From Metaphire vulgaris (Eukaryota; Annelida; Clitellata; Crassiclitellata; Megascolecidae), in the NCBI GenBank assembly GCA_018105865.1, contig CM030862.1, positions 3,348,962 to 3,412,961 of the forward strand: 64,000 nucleotides of DNA. The letters are read 5' to 3'. Under the pieces are notes generated by a model. That model was not told where the DNA came from. It saw only the letters and a program-made list of their open reading frames with translations, and did not search any database. Shown here one piece after another: positions 48,801-60,466 of the stretch. Numbering within the stretch: position 1 is the stretch's first letter; each line of letters opens with the position of its first letter. A program made the translations under genes and the position numbers.

Positions 48801-49350
48801 TGGGTGGAAGACACCCCCTCCCTGGGTATTTCATGTGCGTCCCGCGAGGAAGAAGCGATCGTTTCCGCAGAGACGTTTCTGTTTCGGGATTCGATGTCCG
48901 CCGTTTCGCCAAAAGATTATCTTATCTTGTCCGTTCGCGATTTTTTCTTCTAAAGCGAAAATTTGCGGCGCTTGATTTTATCGTTCGTCAAAAGATTTGA
49001 CGACGACCGATATTTATATATTTACGACGATGACGACACGGGGGCTTCGATGCGAAATCGATGGAATCTGGAGAGATAATATCGGAGAATTATTGAGAGG
49101 AAGGAATATAGTCTTGTATTTAATTCAAGGAACTATGGACAACTAAACGCATGAAAGGCTATAGAGCAAGTGAAGCATAGTGCAGTTAGACGGTTATAAT
49201 TCATTATCATTGGCGTAGCCAGGGAGGACGCGGAAGGACCCGACCCATGGGCGCAATTTACCCCCCCCCCAACGCCCCATGACACGAGGACATGGGTAGT
49301 AGTTTGCGCCCATGGGCCCCGGGCCCTTCTCATGTCCTGACATGGCGCTA

Positions 49351-49470
49351 AGACAAAATGTCATGGGGACAAAATGTCAGCGGACAAAATGTAACCATAA
49401 CTCTAACCTTAATCCTAAACCGTGACATTTTGTCCCCATGACGACATTTTGTCTGCGGACATTTTGTCCG
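49351..49470. mobile_element. fold-back element, arms GACAAAATGTC, telomere-like core
   Basis: The left arm has three GACAAAATGTC-type words and the right arm their inverse. The core is AACCATAACTCTAACCTTAA, a worn CCCTAA array. Same family as 17941-18120, including the flanking words ATGGCGCTA and CATGGTGCTA. Confidence 0.85.
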
Positions 49471-50136
49471 GTCACGCCTGAATTGTTTTTTTGGAGAGGT
49501 CGCATCCTTAATGCTTTGGACATGAGTGATTTTTGCTTTTAAAATGTTTTAAAGAGGTCATCACTAGTTTTTGTGCTTGTTTGCATATTTAACGTCCTGA
49601 AAAGTCTGACAAGCCAATATGTTTTATGTTGTGAAATGAGGACATGGTCGTTTTTCTGACCGGGTTTGCGCCACTGCCCGGCCACCCCCACCCACCCCCA
49701 TTCGAGCAATGACAGGCTGTGGTAATTTTTGCGTTAAACTGTTGAGAAATGTTTGTGGATAGGGGTAGGTAGCATCATTGAAGTTCTAACTGCTTGACAT
49801 GGCGACATTTTTTGTTATTATTATAGTAAACGGGAGTTTAGGCCCGTCTACTATATGGGGAACCAACTCACACGAGAGTCTTATGATGATGGAACTGACT
49901 GCTCGGTTCGCCGTGCTATCCTCTGACCCCGTGTAATATTCTCAAAGTCTGATGTCGCTAGCGAGTCAGAGAAAAGACGGTAGCTGCCCCGAACTTAGTC
50001 TTTTATTATAGATAACATCCAATAAGAAATCAGCGAATATCATTACAGCCAATCCCTATCTACTATATCTAACAGACATGCGGTGAATAATGATAATAAT
50101 TATGAAGGCGACTATTAAGGTCCGACTTCTTTACTA

Positions 50137-50430
<294 letters not shown>

Positions 50431-50486
50431 CCAAACTTAGCGGTCTTGGCTGGGGGAGGCACCACTAGTCTTAACCTGACCCTCTT

Positions 50487-51830
50487 CCCTGTGCTTTTTC
50501 TGTATATATTAATGACCTAATTATTGCACTGCAGAATTCTGGCTATGGTTGTCATATCGATGGACTGTTTTTGGGGTGTCTAATGTATGCAGATGACATC
50601 TTGTTAATTTCGCATTCTATTACTGGGATGCAACAAATGTTAGATATATGTACCGCTGAGTCCTGTGATCTGGATCTTAACCCTTTTGCGGGTGAATTAT
50701 TTTTGAACACAACCCCAGAAAAGTGAATTTTTTTACGAAAACCAAAATTTTTCGATATAGCATGAAATATAATTATATGAATATTAAGTTCAAAATAATA
50801 GTGTATGTATAAATGTATTTACACCAATGCTACTTGTAAACAGTGAGAGTATGATATTTTCTAAAGCAGTCTCCAATGCAAAGGCAACATTGCTGTCGGA
50901 ACAGTATGTGCGAACACGTGTACCCCTGAAACCTTCGCTGGGGTGGCCACAGACAGCACATATCTTTTCGTTTTCCACTAGGAATAGAGTCAATGAAGTG
51001 CTTCTGCTGCAGTCTGGCTTCAGTAGGCAGCTATCATTTCTTGAGCTTTGAGCTTTCGTGTAGAATTCAAACGACCCATTCGATTCAAACCAGCCTTTCG
51101 ATTAGCGCAAGCCATTTCATTAGACACAAATTAAATTTTTTATTCAATAACAAAACAGCTAATTTTCAGTGTTACCACCATAGATGTGCAAAAAAATAGA
51201 AGTCATAGATTACTTATATTTTTTTAAAGTAGATAGGACAATAGTTTTAGGCGACAGAAGGTCTCTTACCCACTACGCTAAAACGACATATATGGTGTTT
51301 TACCCGTTAACTGGAAACGACATATATGGTGCTTTACCCTTAAAAGGGTTAAATTTAACACTAAGAAATCAATGGTTATGCGAGTCGGTAAACGTCATGC
51401 ATGTCTGTGCGCGCCTCTGATTTTGGATGGTGTTGCTTTGCCATATATTATGTACAGGAGATTAGATATTTGGGTGTTGTGTTGAAGGCAGGTCGTTACT
51501 TCAGAACTTCCATTACGGGAGTTAAATTGAAATTCTATAGAAATATTAACAGCATATATCATCATTCGAAATCAGCTTCTTCAGAACTGATCTGTGTTAA
51601 TCTAGTTAGGTCATATTGTTTGCCTTTGGTTTTGTATGGCACTGAAGCAACATATCCTAACAAAAGCACGTTAAATGCTTTGGATAGACTTATCCAGCAG
51701 GCTGTTTGTAAAATATTTAACTTTCATTGTAAAGATACAATCGAGTGTATAAGGGATATGGTTGGTTTGCAGTCGACACATGATGCAGTAAAATACCGGC
51801 AGTAATCCTTTTTACTGAAGTATAAGGGGA
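50487..51830 (+). pseudogene. LINE reverse transcriptase fragment split by a piggyBac-like insertion
   Basis: The first segment (50487-50680) reads FSVYINDLI, then MYADDILLIS, the catalytic Tyr-X-Asp-Asp box of reverse transcriptase, then CDLDL. The second (51353 onward) resumes with FNTKKS, the next conserved block of non-LTR reverse transcriptases. It then shifts frame near 51450 to RYLGVVLKAG, VRSYCLPLVLYG and a stop near 51805. The two halves are separated by exactly one TTAA-flanked insertion (50681-51348). The 5' half of the LINE is missing. The 3' flank carries AATAAAG near 52052. Clade uncertain (L2/CR1/Jockey-like). Confidence 0.88.
50681..51348 (-). mobile_element. piggyBac-like element with transposase C-terminal remnant
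   Basis: TTAA at 50677-50680 and 51349-51352, with ends CCCTTTTG and TAAAAGGG. On the minus strand, 50993-50790 encodes ENEKICAVCGHPSEGF then RTYCSDSNVAF, matching the cysteine-rich C-terminal finger of piggyBac transposases but with some cysteines lost and only the tail present. Two copies of CGACATATATGGTG(T/C)TTTACCC lie near the right end. It is 668 bp and a deleted, inactive copy. Confidence 0.85.
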
Positions 51831-51839
51831 AATCGCTAT

Positions 51840-52388
51840 TTTCTCTGACTGTATAGTAACTGTGCGCTTGAGGTCTGAGGTTATGGATATGATGCAATGA
51901 ATGTTATGTTAGTTGAATAGGTAGTTGAGTTTTGTTTGTTTGGTTTACTTGGCTGTAGGCCTACTGTGTAAAGTGTGTGTGTGTGTGTGTTATTTTTAGT
52001 TTATTATTAGTTTATTATTGTTTTGTTCTATTTGATGCTGTGCTTGTCACGAAATAAAGATCATGTTATTGCTAATTATAATTATTATGGTGATACTGAA
52101 TGTAAGTATCAAATTAATATAACGTTATCGATGGCCGGCTGTAATAATCTGCTGAAATTTTAAAGTGGTCTAATAAGATTTATCCTGTGTTGCAGATAAA
52201 CAAAGATACTAAAAAGTTTTAATTTTATTTATTTGTAAACATCTTTGTTCTTATTTTAATTCTGCTCATAATAATAATAATAATAATAATAATATTAATA
52301 AGCAAAAATAAAATAAGAATAAATATAGACAAAGAGGAAGGTACAGGTTAGGTTAGGTTAGGTAAATAAGTCAATTTATATTATCTTA
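51840..52388. other. LINE 3' flank and AT-rich sequence
   Basis: A (TG)n run at about 51976-51991, AATAAAG, a short AAT tract at 52269-52294 and a GGTTAGGTTAGGTTAGGT run at 52347-52363. No gene seen. Confidence 0.55.
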
Positions 52389-52390
52389 TA

Positions 52391-54146
52391 GGGTTGCCAG
52401 ATGTCCGGTTTTTAACCGGACTGTCCGGTATTTTGCCTATTTGTCCGCTGGAAAAATTGGTGTAGCATAGTATGCGCACCAGTAGTTTGCGCACCTGGGA
52501 GTTTGCGCACTAGGAATTTGCGCACCAGGGTTAGGGTAAGGGTTAGGGTTATGTTTAGGGTTAGGTTTAGGGTTAGGGTGAAGGTTAGAGTTAGGTTGAG
52601 GGTTAACTTTAACCCTAATTCTAATCCTAACCCTGGTACGCCCCTGGTGCGCAAATTCCTAGTGCGCAAACTCCCAGGTGCGCAAACTACTGGTGCGCAT
52701 ACTAATGTAGACCGACAAATTGAGGCAATACTGGACATGCATGTGTCCGGTATTTTCTTGCAAGTTGCCAGACTACAGCAATCAAGTCACTTCCAGCCTA
52801 ATGCAATGCAACATTGTGGCTATAGACCTAATTCCCTATAAATCATATCATGTGTTTGGGAACACCCAAATCATAAATGTGTATTATTAAGCAGTCTGAA
52901 GCAGGGTTTTAAACCCAAACATTTTGGATCCGCGGCCCACTTCAGCGACCCTAATCATAGCATGTAATATTTTAAAATGCAGTTTAAGCCATCTGGCGAA
53001 CGTTAGTTGAAAAGAATCTTCTAAGTTTCTTATAAATGGATAAACAAAAGCTCCGATTCAATTCGAATGAAAATAAAGCAAATAGGCTTATATAAGGCAG
53101 AATTATTTATATTTTTGCCAAATAAGACAAAATGAGAGAAATAGATATTGAAATTTCTTGAAAATTATCTTTTTAAAATTTCGCCAGAAACATACCTTTT
53201 TAACGCGTTTTAAAAATCCTATGAGTAAGGCAAAATCGCTTAACCGCTAGCTGTTTCCAGTCGATCTAATTATCTAGGGACTTCCTATTGTTAGTGGAGT
53301 TTCAGAGCAAAATGATCAGAATACGCTCTCCTTGCGTTATTGCGAAATAAGAGCAATTTTTAAAAAGTACTATAGGGCCTCTAAATTCAGTTGTTGCGGT
53401 TACGCAGACTGGGAGCGTTCAGTTTTCAGCTTTCAAAGTATTAACTGGGACCAGATCGAGGCGTCAAGTCTGCACCCACATTCAATTTTAAATTAAAGTT
53501 GTATAAAATCTGGTTTTAAAAGTTTTTGATGAATTTTCCAACCCTGCCACAGAGCTTGAGGAGTTAAGATGTTTTGAATATTTGTGAGGCAACATTTAAT
53601 TAATTGATTAGGCATGTTCCAACTCGTTGGCTGAGTTTGTTAACCCTAAGATTCCTTAAAACCGGTATTGTCAATTGCAGCGTATAGTTTCAAGGGCCTG
53701 TATTGGCTCAGATGCTATTGGCTCACTTGGAAGAGACTTAGTGAGATGCAATTTTAAATATATTTTATAGTAAACAATTTTAAAACAATATATTAATAAA
53801 AGCAGCCGAAACAGTAATAAACACAAAATCATGTAATAGTTTCTTTTATTTCTTTGTTGTAAAAGGTAAAGTTTACATATTATATTATTTAAAGAGACAG
53901 TAGTAATATTATTGTTTTCTTTACAATGTTATTTGAGGAGCTGAGGACCGTGGCCTATCCAAAGAAGTAAAATTCTGAGAAAACGGATTTCAAGTTTGGA
54001 TTGAAATTCTAAAATGACCAAGTCACAATTTATAAGCTTTGGCCAACTATTTAATGCAAATTTTCCCCCTGGTCCATCTTGTTACGTTTGCCTTTTTGCC
54101 ACCTACACTACTGTCCGGTATTTTGGAGACAGGGATATGGCAACCC
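52391..54146 (+). mobile_element. 1.75-kb element with GGGTTGCCA ends, relative of the split element
   Basis: TA flanks and ends GGGTTGCCAGATGTCCGG and GGAGACAGGGATATGGCAACCC, a diverged inverted repeat. It carries the fold-back element 52468-52704 and a hAT-like CAGCGACC/GTTTTAAACCC segment (52905-53350). Similarity to 30838-31289 and 36912-37400 shows it is the version without the 5.6-kb insertion. No coding frame is recognised. Confidence 0.75.
52468..52704. mobile_element. fold-back element (TTTGCGCACC), telomere-like core
   Basis: Arms of about 65 bp are almost perfect inverted repeats and each consists of four tandem variants of TGCGCAC(C)-(A/T)-rich words about 17 bp apart. The core (about 52528-52637) is AGGGTTAGGG-like sequence that reverses to CCTAACCC near its right end. 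Confidence 0.92.
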
Positions 54147-54542
54147 TATTTATATAGCGCAAAACAAGAAAGAAGGGCCAAAGTCTAGAGCGCCTTACGA
54201 GGTCTCATAATAGTGTCGTAGCTAGGATTTTCGGAATGGGGGTTTGGTTTTGATCATGACCGACTAAGAAAAATCTTGACATGCAAAGAAAAGGTCATCC
54301 TCATGTTTGCTCTTGTACTATTTCCTTTCAGATGTCCTTACAAGCAAAAAAGTCGTCACCTTACATCTTTAGCACTTAGAAATTATTTTAGGTGGGCAGC
54401 CAAACGGGGAATTGACCCACAAAACTGCGTCCAAAAATAAAACTTGTATGGAAACACATTTTAAAATTTTTTCGTCGGCATCCAAGGGAGCGTTAGCCCC
54501 CAACCAATATTCCATCTAATTTTTTGTAATCTGTGTGCGCAT

Positions 54543-55647
54543 TAAAGTCAGACCGAAGTTCGGCTTCGGCGCCGAATCTAAGGAATCTGCCATATTCGGC
54601 CAATATTCGGATTCGGCCTAATCGCTTTCATAATATTCGGCTTCGGATTCGGCCTTAACTAAGTATGAGTATCGGCCATAAGCCGAACTTTCTGTCATAT
54701 AATTGATGACTGTAAAAGTCATTCGTTGTTATCAAGTAATGAATCTTGATTATGATGTGTAGGTATACTCTCTGGAATTCTGCTTCAAAGGTTGGCAGAC
54801 TAAGTAGCCTAACCGATAAGGAACAATATAAAGCCATTATAGCATTTGCTTTGCGAGTTCGCATAGATCATAAATGTTATTAGAGGCAATAAGGGGATTA
54901 AGGGGCGGGTTTACAGCGGATGGTTCAAAGCAAGTGACTATAGTAACCCTCATTCATCAATTTCGATTCCCGATTCTAATGCCTTGAATCGTTTAGTTTC
55001 AACGGTCTTAAGCAAATATCTCGCGACTGCGAATTAGCATCTTATATAGGCATTTGAAACTGCACAAGATCAAACCGGTGGGGGTGGTCGCAACGGCCAC
55101 AACCGGCTTTGCGAACTGATGATTACGGTTTTATGTATCAAAGGAGGTATGACTTCAATGCTTTGTTATAGGAACAACAGCGTCTGAATCAATAGAACCA
55201 AGGGGCTTGCGACGCCCCTCGAATAGAACGTCTCATTTGATTAACTAATAGCCGTCGTAGGCCATGTTGAACGATAGCATTACATTTCAGTTGCAGTAGT
55301 CGTGAGAGGTAACACTCGACAGTAGAAATGTCGTAAACAAATGCAATTTGGATTTTTAAAAAAAACTAAATCGAGTCTGATGCCAGTAAGGCAAAGAGTA
55401 AGTTAACAGGTGAGAAAGTAACTTCTGCTCATATTTTATATTATTCGTGTGTGTTTTTTTTCAGCTCCGACATAAAACGTCACTGTTCACTAACTTTTAG
55501 GACTACATGTCAATATATTCGGCTTCGGCCGAATCTATTGCAGACAGCTTCGGCTTAGCTTCGGCTTCGGCCGAAGCTAAGGACTGCAGATTTGGCTCCG
55601 GTTCGGCTTCGGCCGAAACTGTAAACTGCAGCTTCGGTCTGACTCTA
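54543..55647. mobile_element. inverted-repeat element with TTCGGCCGAA array
   Basis: Ends TAAAGTCAGACCGAAG and CTTCGGTCTGACTCTA. GGCTTCGGCCGAA and ATTCGGCTTCGG words are repeated near both ends (54550-54655 and 55515-55640), leaving a 850-bp unique middle. Flanks GTGCGCAT and CTGCGCAT suggest a one-mismatch octamer with a 2-base offset. Confidence 0.8.
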
Positions 55648-55901
55648 GACTGCGCATGAAATTTCTCGTGCGCAAAATCTTACATGGAAAGTCAACTTCT
55701 GTGGGAGCCAAGAATATGTCCGAAATTAACATTAGTGCTACTTATTTGCTAACAAGCTAATACGTCTCAGAACACTGTTTTCGGGCAATGTTCCGCTTTT
55801 TACAATTTTCCCACCAGTTTATTGTATAAACACATGCAGTGGCGTAATCTTGGATGAAAAAGTGGGGACCCAACCCTCAGACCTTCCCTTTTCCTATGAT
55901 A

Positions 55902-56186
55902 AGTAAAGTAAAGGTTTTCACCCGTAGCCTCACGCCCGTAGGGTCCGGTGCTGATCCCCGTATTTAGTAGCCAGCAGCCCATAGGTGGCTAAGCCATACA
56001 TCGGCGGACGGTGGCCAGTCTCTTCCGCCGAACCTATGGTTACTATCGCATTGCTACTCATTTTTGATGTTACTACCGCCCTCTAGCGATTAAGGCTGAG
56101 TCGACCTTAGGGGCTCCTACGGGATTGAACCCGTGTCGTCGGCGTGCCTGCCCAGTGATATTACCACTCATCTATCTTCCCGCCCC
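55902..56186 (-). mobile_element. tRNA-derived SINE, copy 1
   Basis: On the minus strand, GGGGCGGGAAGATAGATGAG opens the element, with A box TAGATGAGTGG and B box GGGTTCAATCCC. The body includes GTCGACTCAGCC and GGGGATCAGCACCGG and ends CTTTACTTTAC. It interrupts the MITE whose empty form is at 3598-3710. Confidence 0.9.
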
Positions 56187-56468
56187 AATAGCCTCTCAAA
56201 AATGTAGGACTCGAGTTTAGAGGCCTAATTGTAGTTTACGACTATGATTACACATGCGATTTAACCATATCAGACATTCATTAGTTCAAAAATTCAAGCA
56301 TCACAGATGAAGCATTACAAATGTGCAAAGGGATTATGATTTTCATGCCTTTAGAGTTTCTCTTCGATCCTTACTATGTGCCCATTCGATCCAGGTCAGT
56401 TTCGCTTCCTCCATGAAGATGACTCTTAATGCGCATCATCATGTCTGGATGGTATTCCTCTAATTCAG

Positions 56469-57240
56469 TGTTTCACAAACGGTGGGTCGAGACCCAAAAG
56501 CGAGTCGTAGGGCTCAGTCTAGTGGGTCGCGTGGTAGCGTGAAATTAGATTCAAAAGTGTCATTTTCTAACCAATACCACAATGTCACAAGCCTTGAAAG
56601 TTGCAAGTAGACTTACATGTATGTCTTAAGAAATAATTAGTATGCATGCAATCCTCCATATACACAGTTTGTATTAAAATGATTAGTGTTTTATAAAACT
56701 TTTATCCAATTTTAGTCGACAATAAGTTTGCTGGGTCACGACATGTTACAAAGCCGATGAAGTGAGTCGCACAGTTCCAAAAAGTTTGGAAAACCCTTGC
56801 CTATAGCACTTTTCAAAAGTAATCTGGCCTATATTACTTTTAAATATTAATCTTATTTCACAATAACTCAAGGAAAGCGTATTCCGACCATTTTGCTCAG
56901 AAACTCCACTTACAATAGGGAATCCATAACCCACCGGTTAAGCGAGTTTGACGTACTCATAGGATTTTTAAGACGCGTAAGAAAGGTATGTTCCTGGCAA
57001 AGCTTTAGAACAGATAATTTTTCAAGAAATGTCGATATTTATTTCTCTCATTCTGTATTATTTGGCAAAAATATGAAAAATTCTGCCTAATATAGGCCTA
57101 TTCGCCATATTTTCATTCAAATTGAATCAGAGCTTTTGTTTTGCCATTTATTTAAAACTAGAAGACTCCTTTCAAACAACGTCCGCCAGATGGCCTAATG
57201 CATTTTTTAATATTACATGCTATGATTAGGGTCGCCAGAT
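56469..57240 (-). mobile_element. hAT-like element, inverted relative of 11359 and 13270
   Basis: CAGTGTTTCACAAACGGTGG at the left. Then TAACACGACATG-type, CAGTTCCAAAAAGTTTGG, AATAGGGAATCC and CATTTTTTAATATTACATGC words in reverse order relative to the tandem-unit copies. The right end is worn. Confidence 0.75.
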
Positions 57241-58020
57241 GTTGCAGTTTGCGCTGAATGTCAGACATGTTCCTCCTATACATCCATTCGATTTGCTAGA
57301 TATCGAAGCTGCTCACAATAAAGCGCAAATATGAACTCTTAAATTAAGTTGCTGTTCGTTTTCATTTCAAACATAGGCGTATACTTCTATTAGGTCTCTA
57401 GGCGCAAGTCCCCCATTTTGCGAGGCTACCATAGGGAATGGGGAAGATATAGGGCTCGGCTCCCCACTTTTTCTTCCACGTTTAAGTCAATGATTTCAAA
57501 TCTCTATTTTAAGACATTTCTATCGCTAGCTTTCTGTTCTTTTAATTTTATCGATATTTGGAACCGCGTGCTTTGCACAAATCATTAAATAGAAGACCTT
57601 TTACCCATAGTCTTGACCAGTAGTTAGTAATTGTGTGGAGCCGTTACAAGTTCACAACAAAGCATGAATCTTTATCAGTAGGCTAAGTACGTGTGCTCAA
57701 TGAAAGCAATGGAAAAAAAATTCAAAATTTTGCGCACCATTTTTTCCTTTGTGCGCTTGCCTTGCAACCTCTGTGCGCGCGCACAAACGCTCACACCTTA
57801 GAGGGAACATCGCGGTCCCAACCCCTCACTCCCATTGGCTACGCCACTGTCTCGTAAAGTAAGTTCTAAGTTTCCTTGCTAACGAATCGAGAATGGATTC
57901 TCTTGTCACGTGGCCAAGTAATGCGTTCCAGAGAATAGGATTTCCACGCGTGACCTTCGACCTCCTCTCGCCTCATTTTGCAGTCCAAGCATTCGAAAGC
58001 AAATACCGTACAGGGTATCG
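57241..58020. other. region upstream of the first Ig exon
   Basis: Contains the inverted MITE fragment at about 57395-57490 and a GTGCGC-rich MITE end at 57725-57815 (GTGCGCGCGCACAAACG). No signal-peptide exon for the Ig gene is recognised. Confidence 0.45.
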
Positions 58021-58104
58021 ATACTTTTCTAGTCATCATCATCATCATTATCATCATCATCATCATCGTTATCGTCATCACTGCCAACATTTCTGTTTTC
58101 ACAG

Positions 58105-58368
58105 CGTACAGCGTATTCCTGTCGATGTGGACCCATGGTCAGGTGTTCGTCCTGAATTCCGGTCAGTCGGTGGAGCTCGACTGCGAGTTCTACGCCGAAG
58201 AGTTCAGCATGTTCAACAATCCGGTCATCTGGAAGAAGTCCCAGCGCCAGGAGCAGGTGGACGTCAACATCATGGGCAACGTCCTGCCTCCGTTCTTCGA
58301 CGCCGCGAGATTCGCCGTCGAGCTGGTCAGCAAGCCGCCCAGATACACGCTGAAACTGCGCATCGCCG
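58105..58368 (+). CDS. Ig-domain protein, exon with first Ig domain, N-terminal part
   Basis: The 3' splice site TTTTCACAG precedes 58105 and the donor CCG|GTAGGT follows 58368. The exon enters with two bases of a codon and leaves with one. It reads YSVFLSMWTHGQVFVLNSG then SVELDCEFYAEEF (B-strand Cys), NNPVIWKKSQ (core Trp), NIMGNVLPPFFDAARFAVEL and PPRYTLKLRI (E strand). This is a V/I-set immunoglobulin fold cut just before its second cysteine, which the next exon supplies. Such domains mediate cell-surface recognition; the set of features resembles lachesin/IgLON-type neuronal adhesion proteins, but that assignment is tentative. The upstream signal-peptide exon is not identified. An open frame running through the CAT repeat upstream is intron. 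Confidence 0.8.
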
Positions 58369-58423
58369 GTAGGTGGGGCGCTCCACTGGCACATCGATGT
58401 CAGACACTGACGTTTCTCTCATG

Positions 58424-58490
<67 letters not shown>
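58424..58490. repeat. (ATT)n microsatellite
   Basis: ATT triplets inside the first intron of the Ig gene. Confidence 0.95.
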
Positions 58491-58491
<1 letters not shown>

Positions 58492-58531
58492 GACGAGGCA
58501 GGCGCTGCTCTTGCTGCATACTGTCAAGCGG

Positions 58532-58876
58532 CGATGATGACAATGATGATGATGATGATGATGATTGTGATCACGTGATGATTATGATTATGGTGATGGT
58601 AATGAATGTGATGATGATTATGATTATGGTTATGATATGTTGGTGCTGGTAGTGATGACGATGACGATGATGATGAAAAAGACGATGACAAGGATGATTA
58701 TGGCGGTGATGTTGCTGTTGATGATGATTATGGTGATGATGATGATGATGATTGTGGTGATCGTGATGATGATTATGATTATGGTTATGATGATGATGGC
58801 GATGATATCAATGATGATGAAGACGACGACGATGACAATGAGGTTGTTGGTAGTGATGACGACGATGATGTTGGTG

Positions 58877-58908
<32 letters not shown>

Positions 58909-58950
58909 TAATGGTAATGGCCATGATGGTGATAATGATAATGATGACGA
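58532..58950. repeat. degenerate (GAT)n minisatellite
   Basis: About 400 bp of GATGAT, GATTATGATTATGGT and GACGAT words. Intronic low complexity. Confidence 0.92.
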
Positions 58951-59046
58951 TCAAAGGCGTCGATCCACTTAGAATATTGGGGGGCCCAAACCTCCGAAGT
59001 TAGGCACATGAAAAGTTGATGCTGTAATTTCTCGTTGTCCTGGTCG

Positions 59047-59097
<51 letters not shown>

Positions 59098-59147
59098 AAC
59101 GTTAAGTCTCCCGTTATGTCTCCAACGTTCTGTCTCCAACGTTATTG

Positions 59148-59180
<33 letters not shown>

Positions 59181-59183
<3 letters not shown>

Positions 59184-59467
59184 AAGTAAAGGTTTTCACC
59201 CGTAGGCTCACGCCCGTAGGGTCCGGTGCTGATCCCCGTATTTGTAGCCAGCAGCCCATAGGTGGCTAAGCCATACATCGGCGGACGGTGGCCAGTCTCT
59301 TCCGCCGAACCTATGGTTACTATCGCAATGTTGCCATTGCTACTCATTTTGATGTTACTACCGCCCTCGGCGATTAAGGCTGAGTCGACCTCAGGGGCTC
59401 CTACGGGATTGAACCCGTGTCGTCGGCGTGCCTGAGAGTGATATTACCACTCATCTATCTTCCCCCC
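59181..59467 (-). mobile_element. tRNA-derived SINE, copy 2, bounded by (TA)n
   Basis: Nearly identical to 55902-56186 (same A box, B box and body) with small indels. TA microsatellites abut both sides (59150-59180 and 59471-59514), so the SINE landed in, or seeded, TA repeats. Confidence 0.92.
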
Positions 59468-59468
59468 C

Positions 59469-59517
<49 letters not shown>

Positions 59518-60275
59518 CAAGAAAATAACAAGATTTTACTTACTTACTTACTTTGTTTATATCAGGAAGTGATATAAATTCAGCCATAATTTTTATTTAC
59601 TTTTGGGTTTGTTCAATTTACTTTCAATTCTATTTAATGTTTATAAAGGCAAAATTCATAGTTCTGCAGTCTGTACCACTAAAATTATTGCTGAACAATG
59701 CCATTAAAACGTATGGCATATATACTGTACCTTACCTGCTTGAGTAGTCATCTCGTAATCTCCATTAAGTGTTGAGTCCAAAATACAGAGTAAAATAAAA
59801 ATTTTGACAAATAAAAGAGTCCAGGTTTCGTGTGCAACATCTTAAATGATATTGCATTTGTCGCTTAAGAGACATTATTAAATTTTTATTTTCTACTACT
59901 CCGATTTAGACGTCTAAGCAGTTAACTGTCTAGTTCAAGCAAGAGAAATGTCTTAAATGCAGTCAGATGACTCGATCAGTTCCCGTAATCTCCATATAAT
60001 TTAGACGCTTCAACCGTGATTTCGATAAACCCATACGATTTATCTTAAATTATCTAAACTTCTAAAGAGTTAAACGCCATTCTCTCAGCAGGGTGGCGCA
60101 GTTACACTCCCCCATGTTACTAACGCATCAACGCTGTTGTACAGCCATCAACTATCTACTGTAAATCTAGTAAATTCGGCTCACAAGCATCTTGACAACG
60201 TTCCCATGATGACCGTTAAGTGACATGAAAGTTTACACTTAGGGTCAATCAACCAGATACCAGATTCCTACAGTG

Positions 60276-60466
60276 CAGTGAGTCAGTGACGGCTCCAGGA
60301 TTTGGCAAGTAGGGGGCCGTTGGGGTGGCAACTTCTAATCATGGGGACCAACCATTTGTTGTTTAATGTATGCAGCATTAAGCATAGGCCCCAACAGAGG
60401 TCACTGGGGGGCCAGGCACTCAATAGGGGGCACGGCCCCCTGACTCCCCCGGTGGAGCCGCCACTG
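60276..60466 (+). mobile_element. hAT-like MITE family 2, copy
   Basis: Perfect octamer CTACAGTG at 60268-60275 and 60467-60474. Right end GTGGAGCCGCCACTG. The left end shows a short CAGTGAGT duplication before GACGGCTCCAGG. Confidence 0.9.

Noticed and set aside
52347..52364. Telomere or chromosome end suggested by TTAGG-like runs (also 21530, 45601 and 63430)
   Set aside because: Runs are short and degenerate, lie inside mobile elements or fold-back cores, and are surrounded by ordinary sequence. They are interstitial.
57978..58104. Signal peptide formed by the Ile-rich run upstream of the first Ig exon
   Set aside because: The Ile/Val run is translated CAT/ATT repeat. A proper 3' splice site TTTTCACAG at 58104 and the phase of the following exons place it in an intron.
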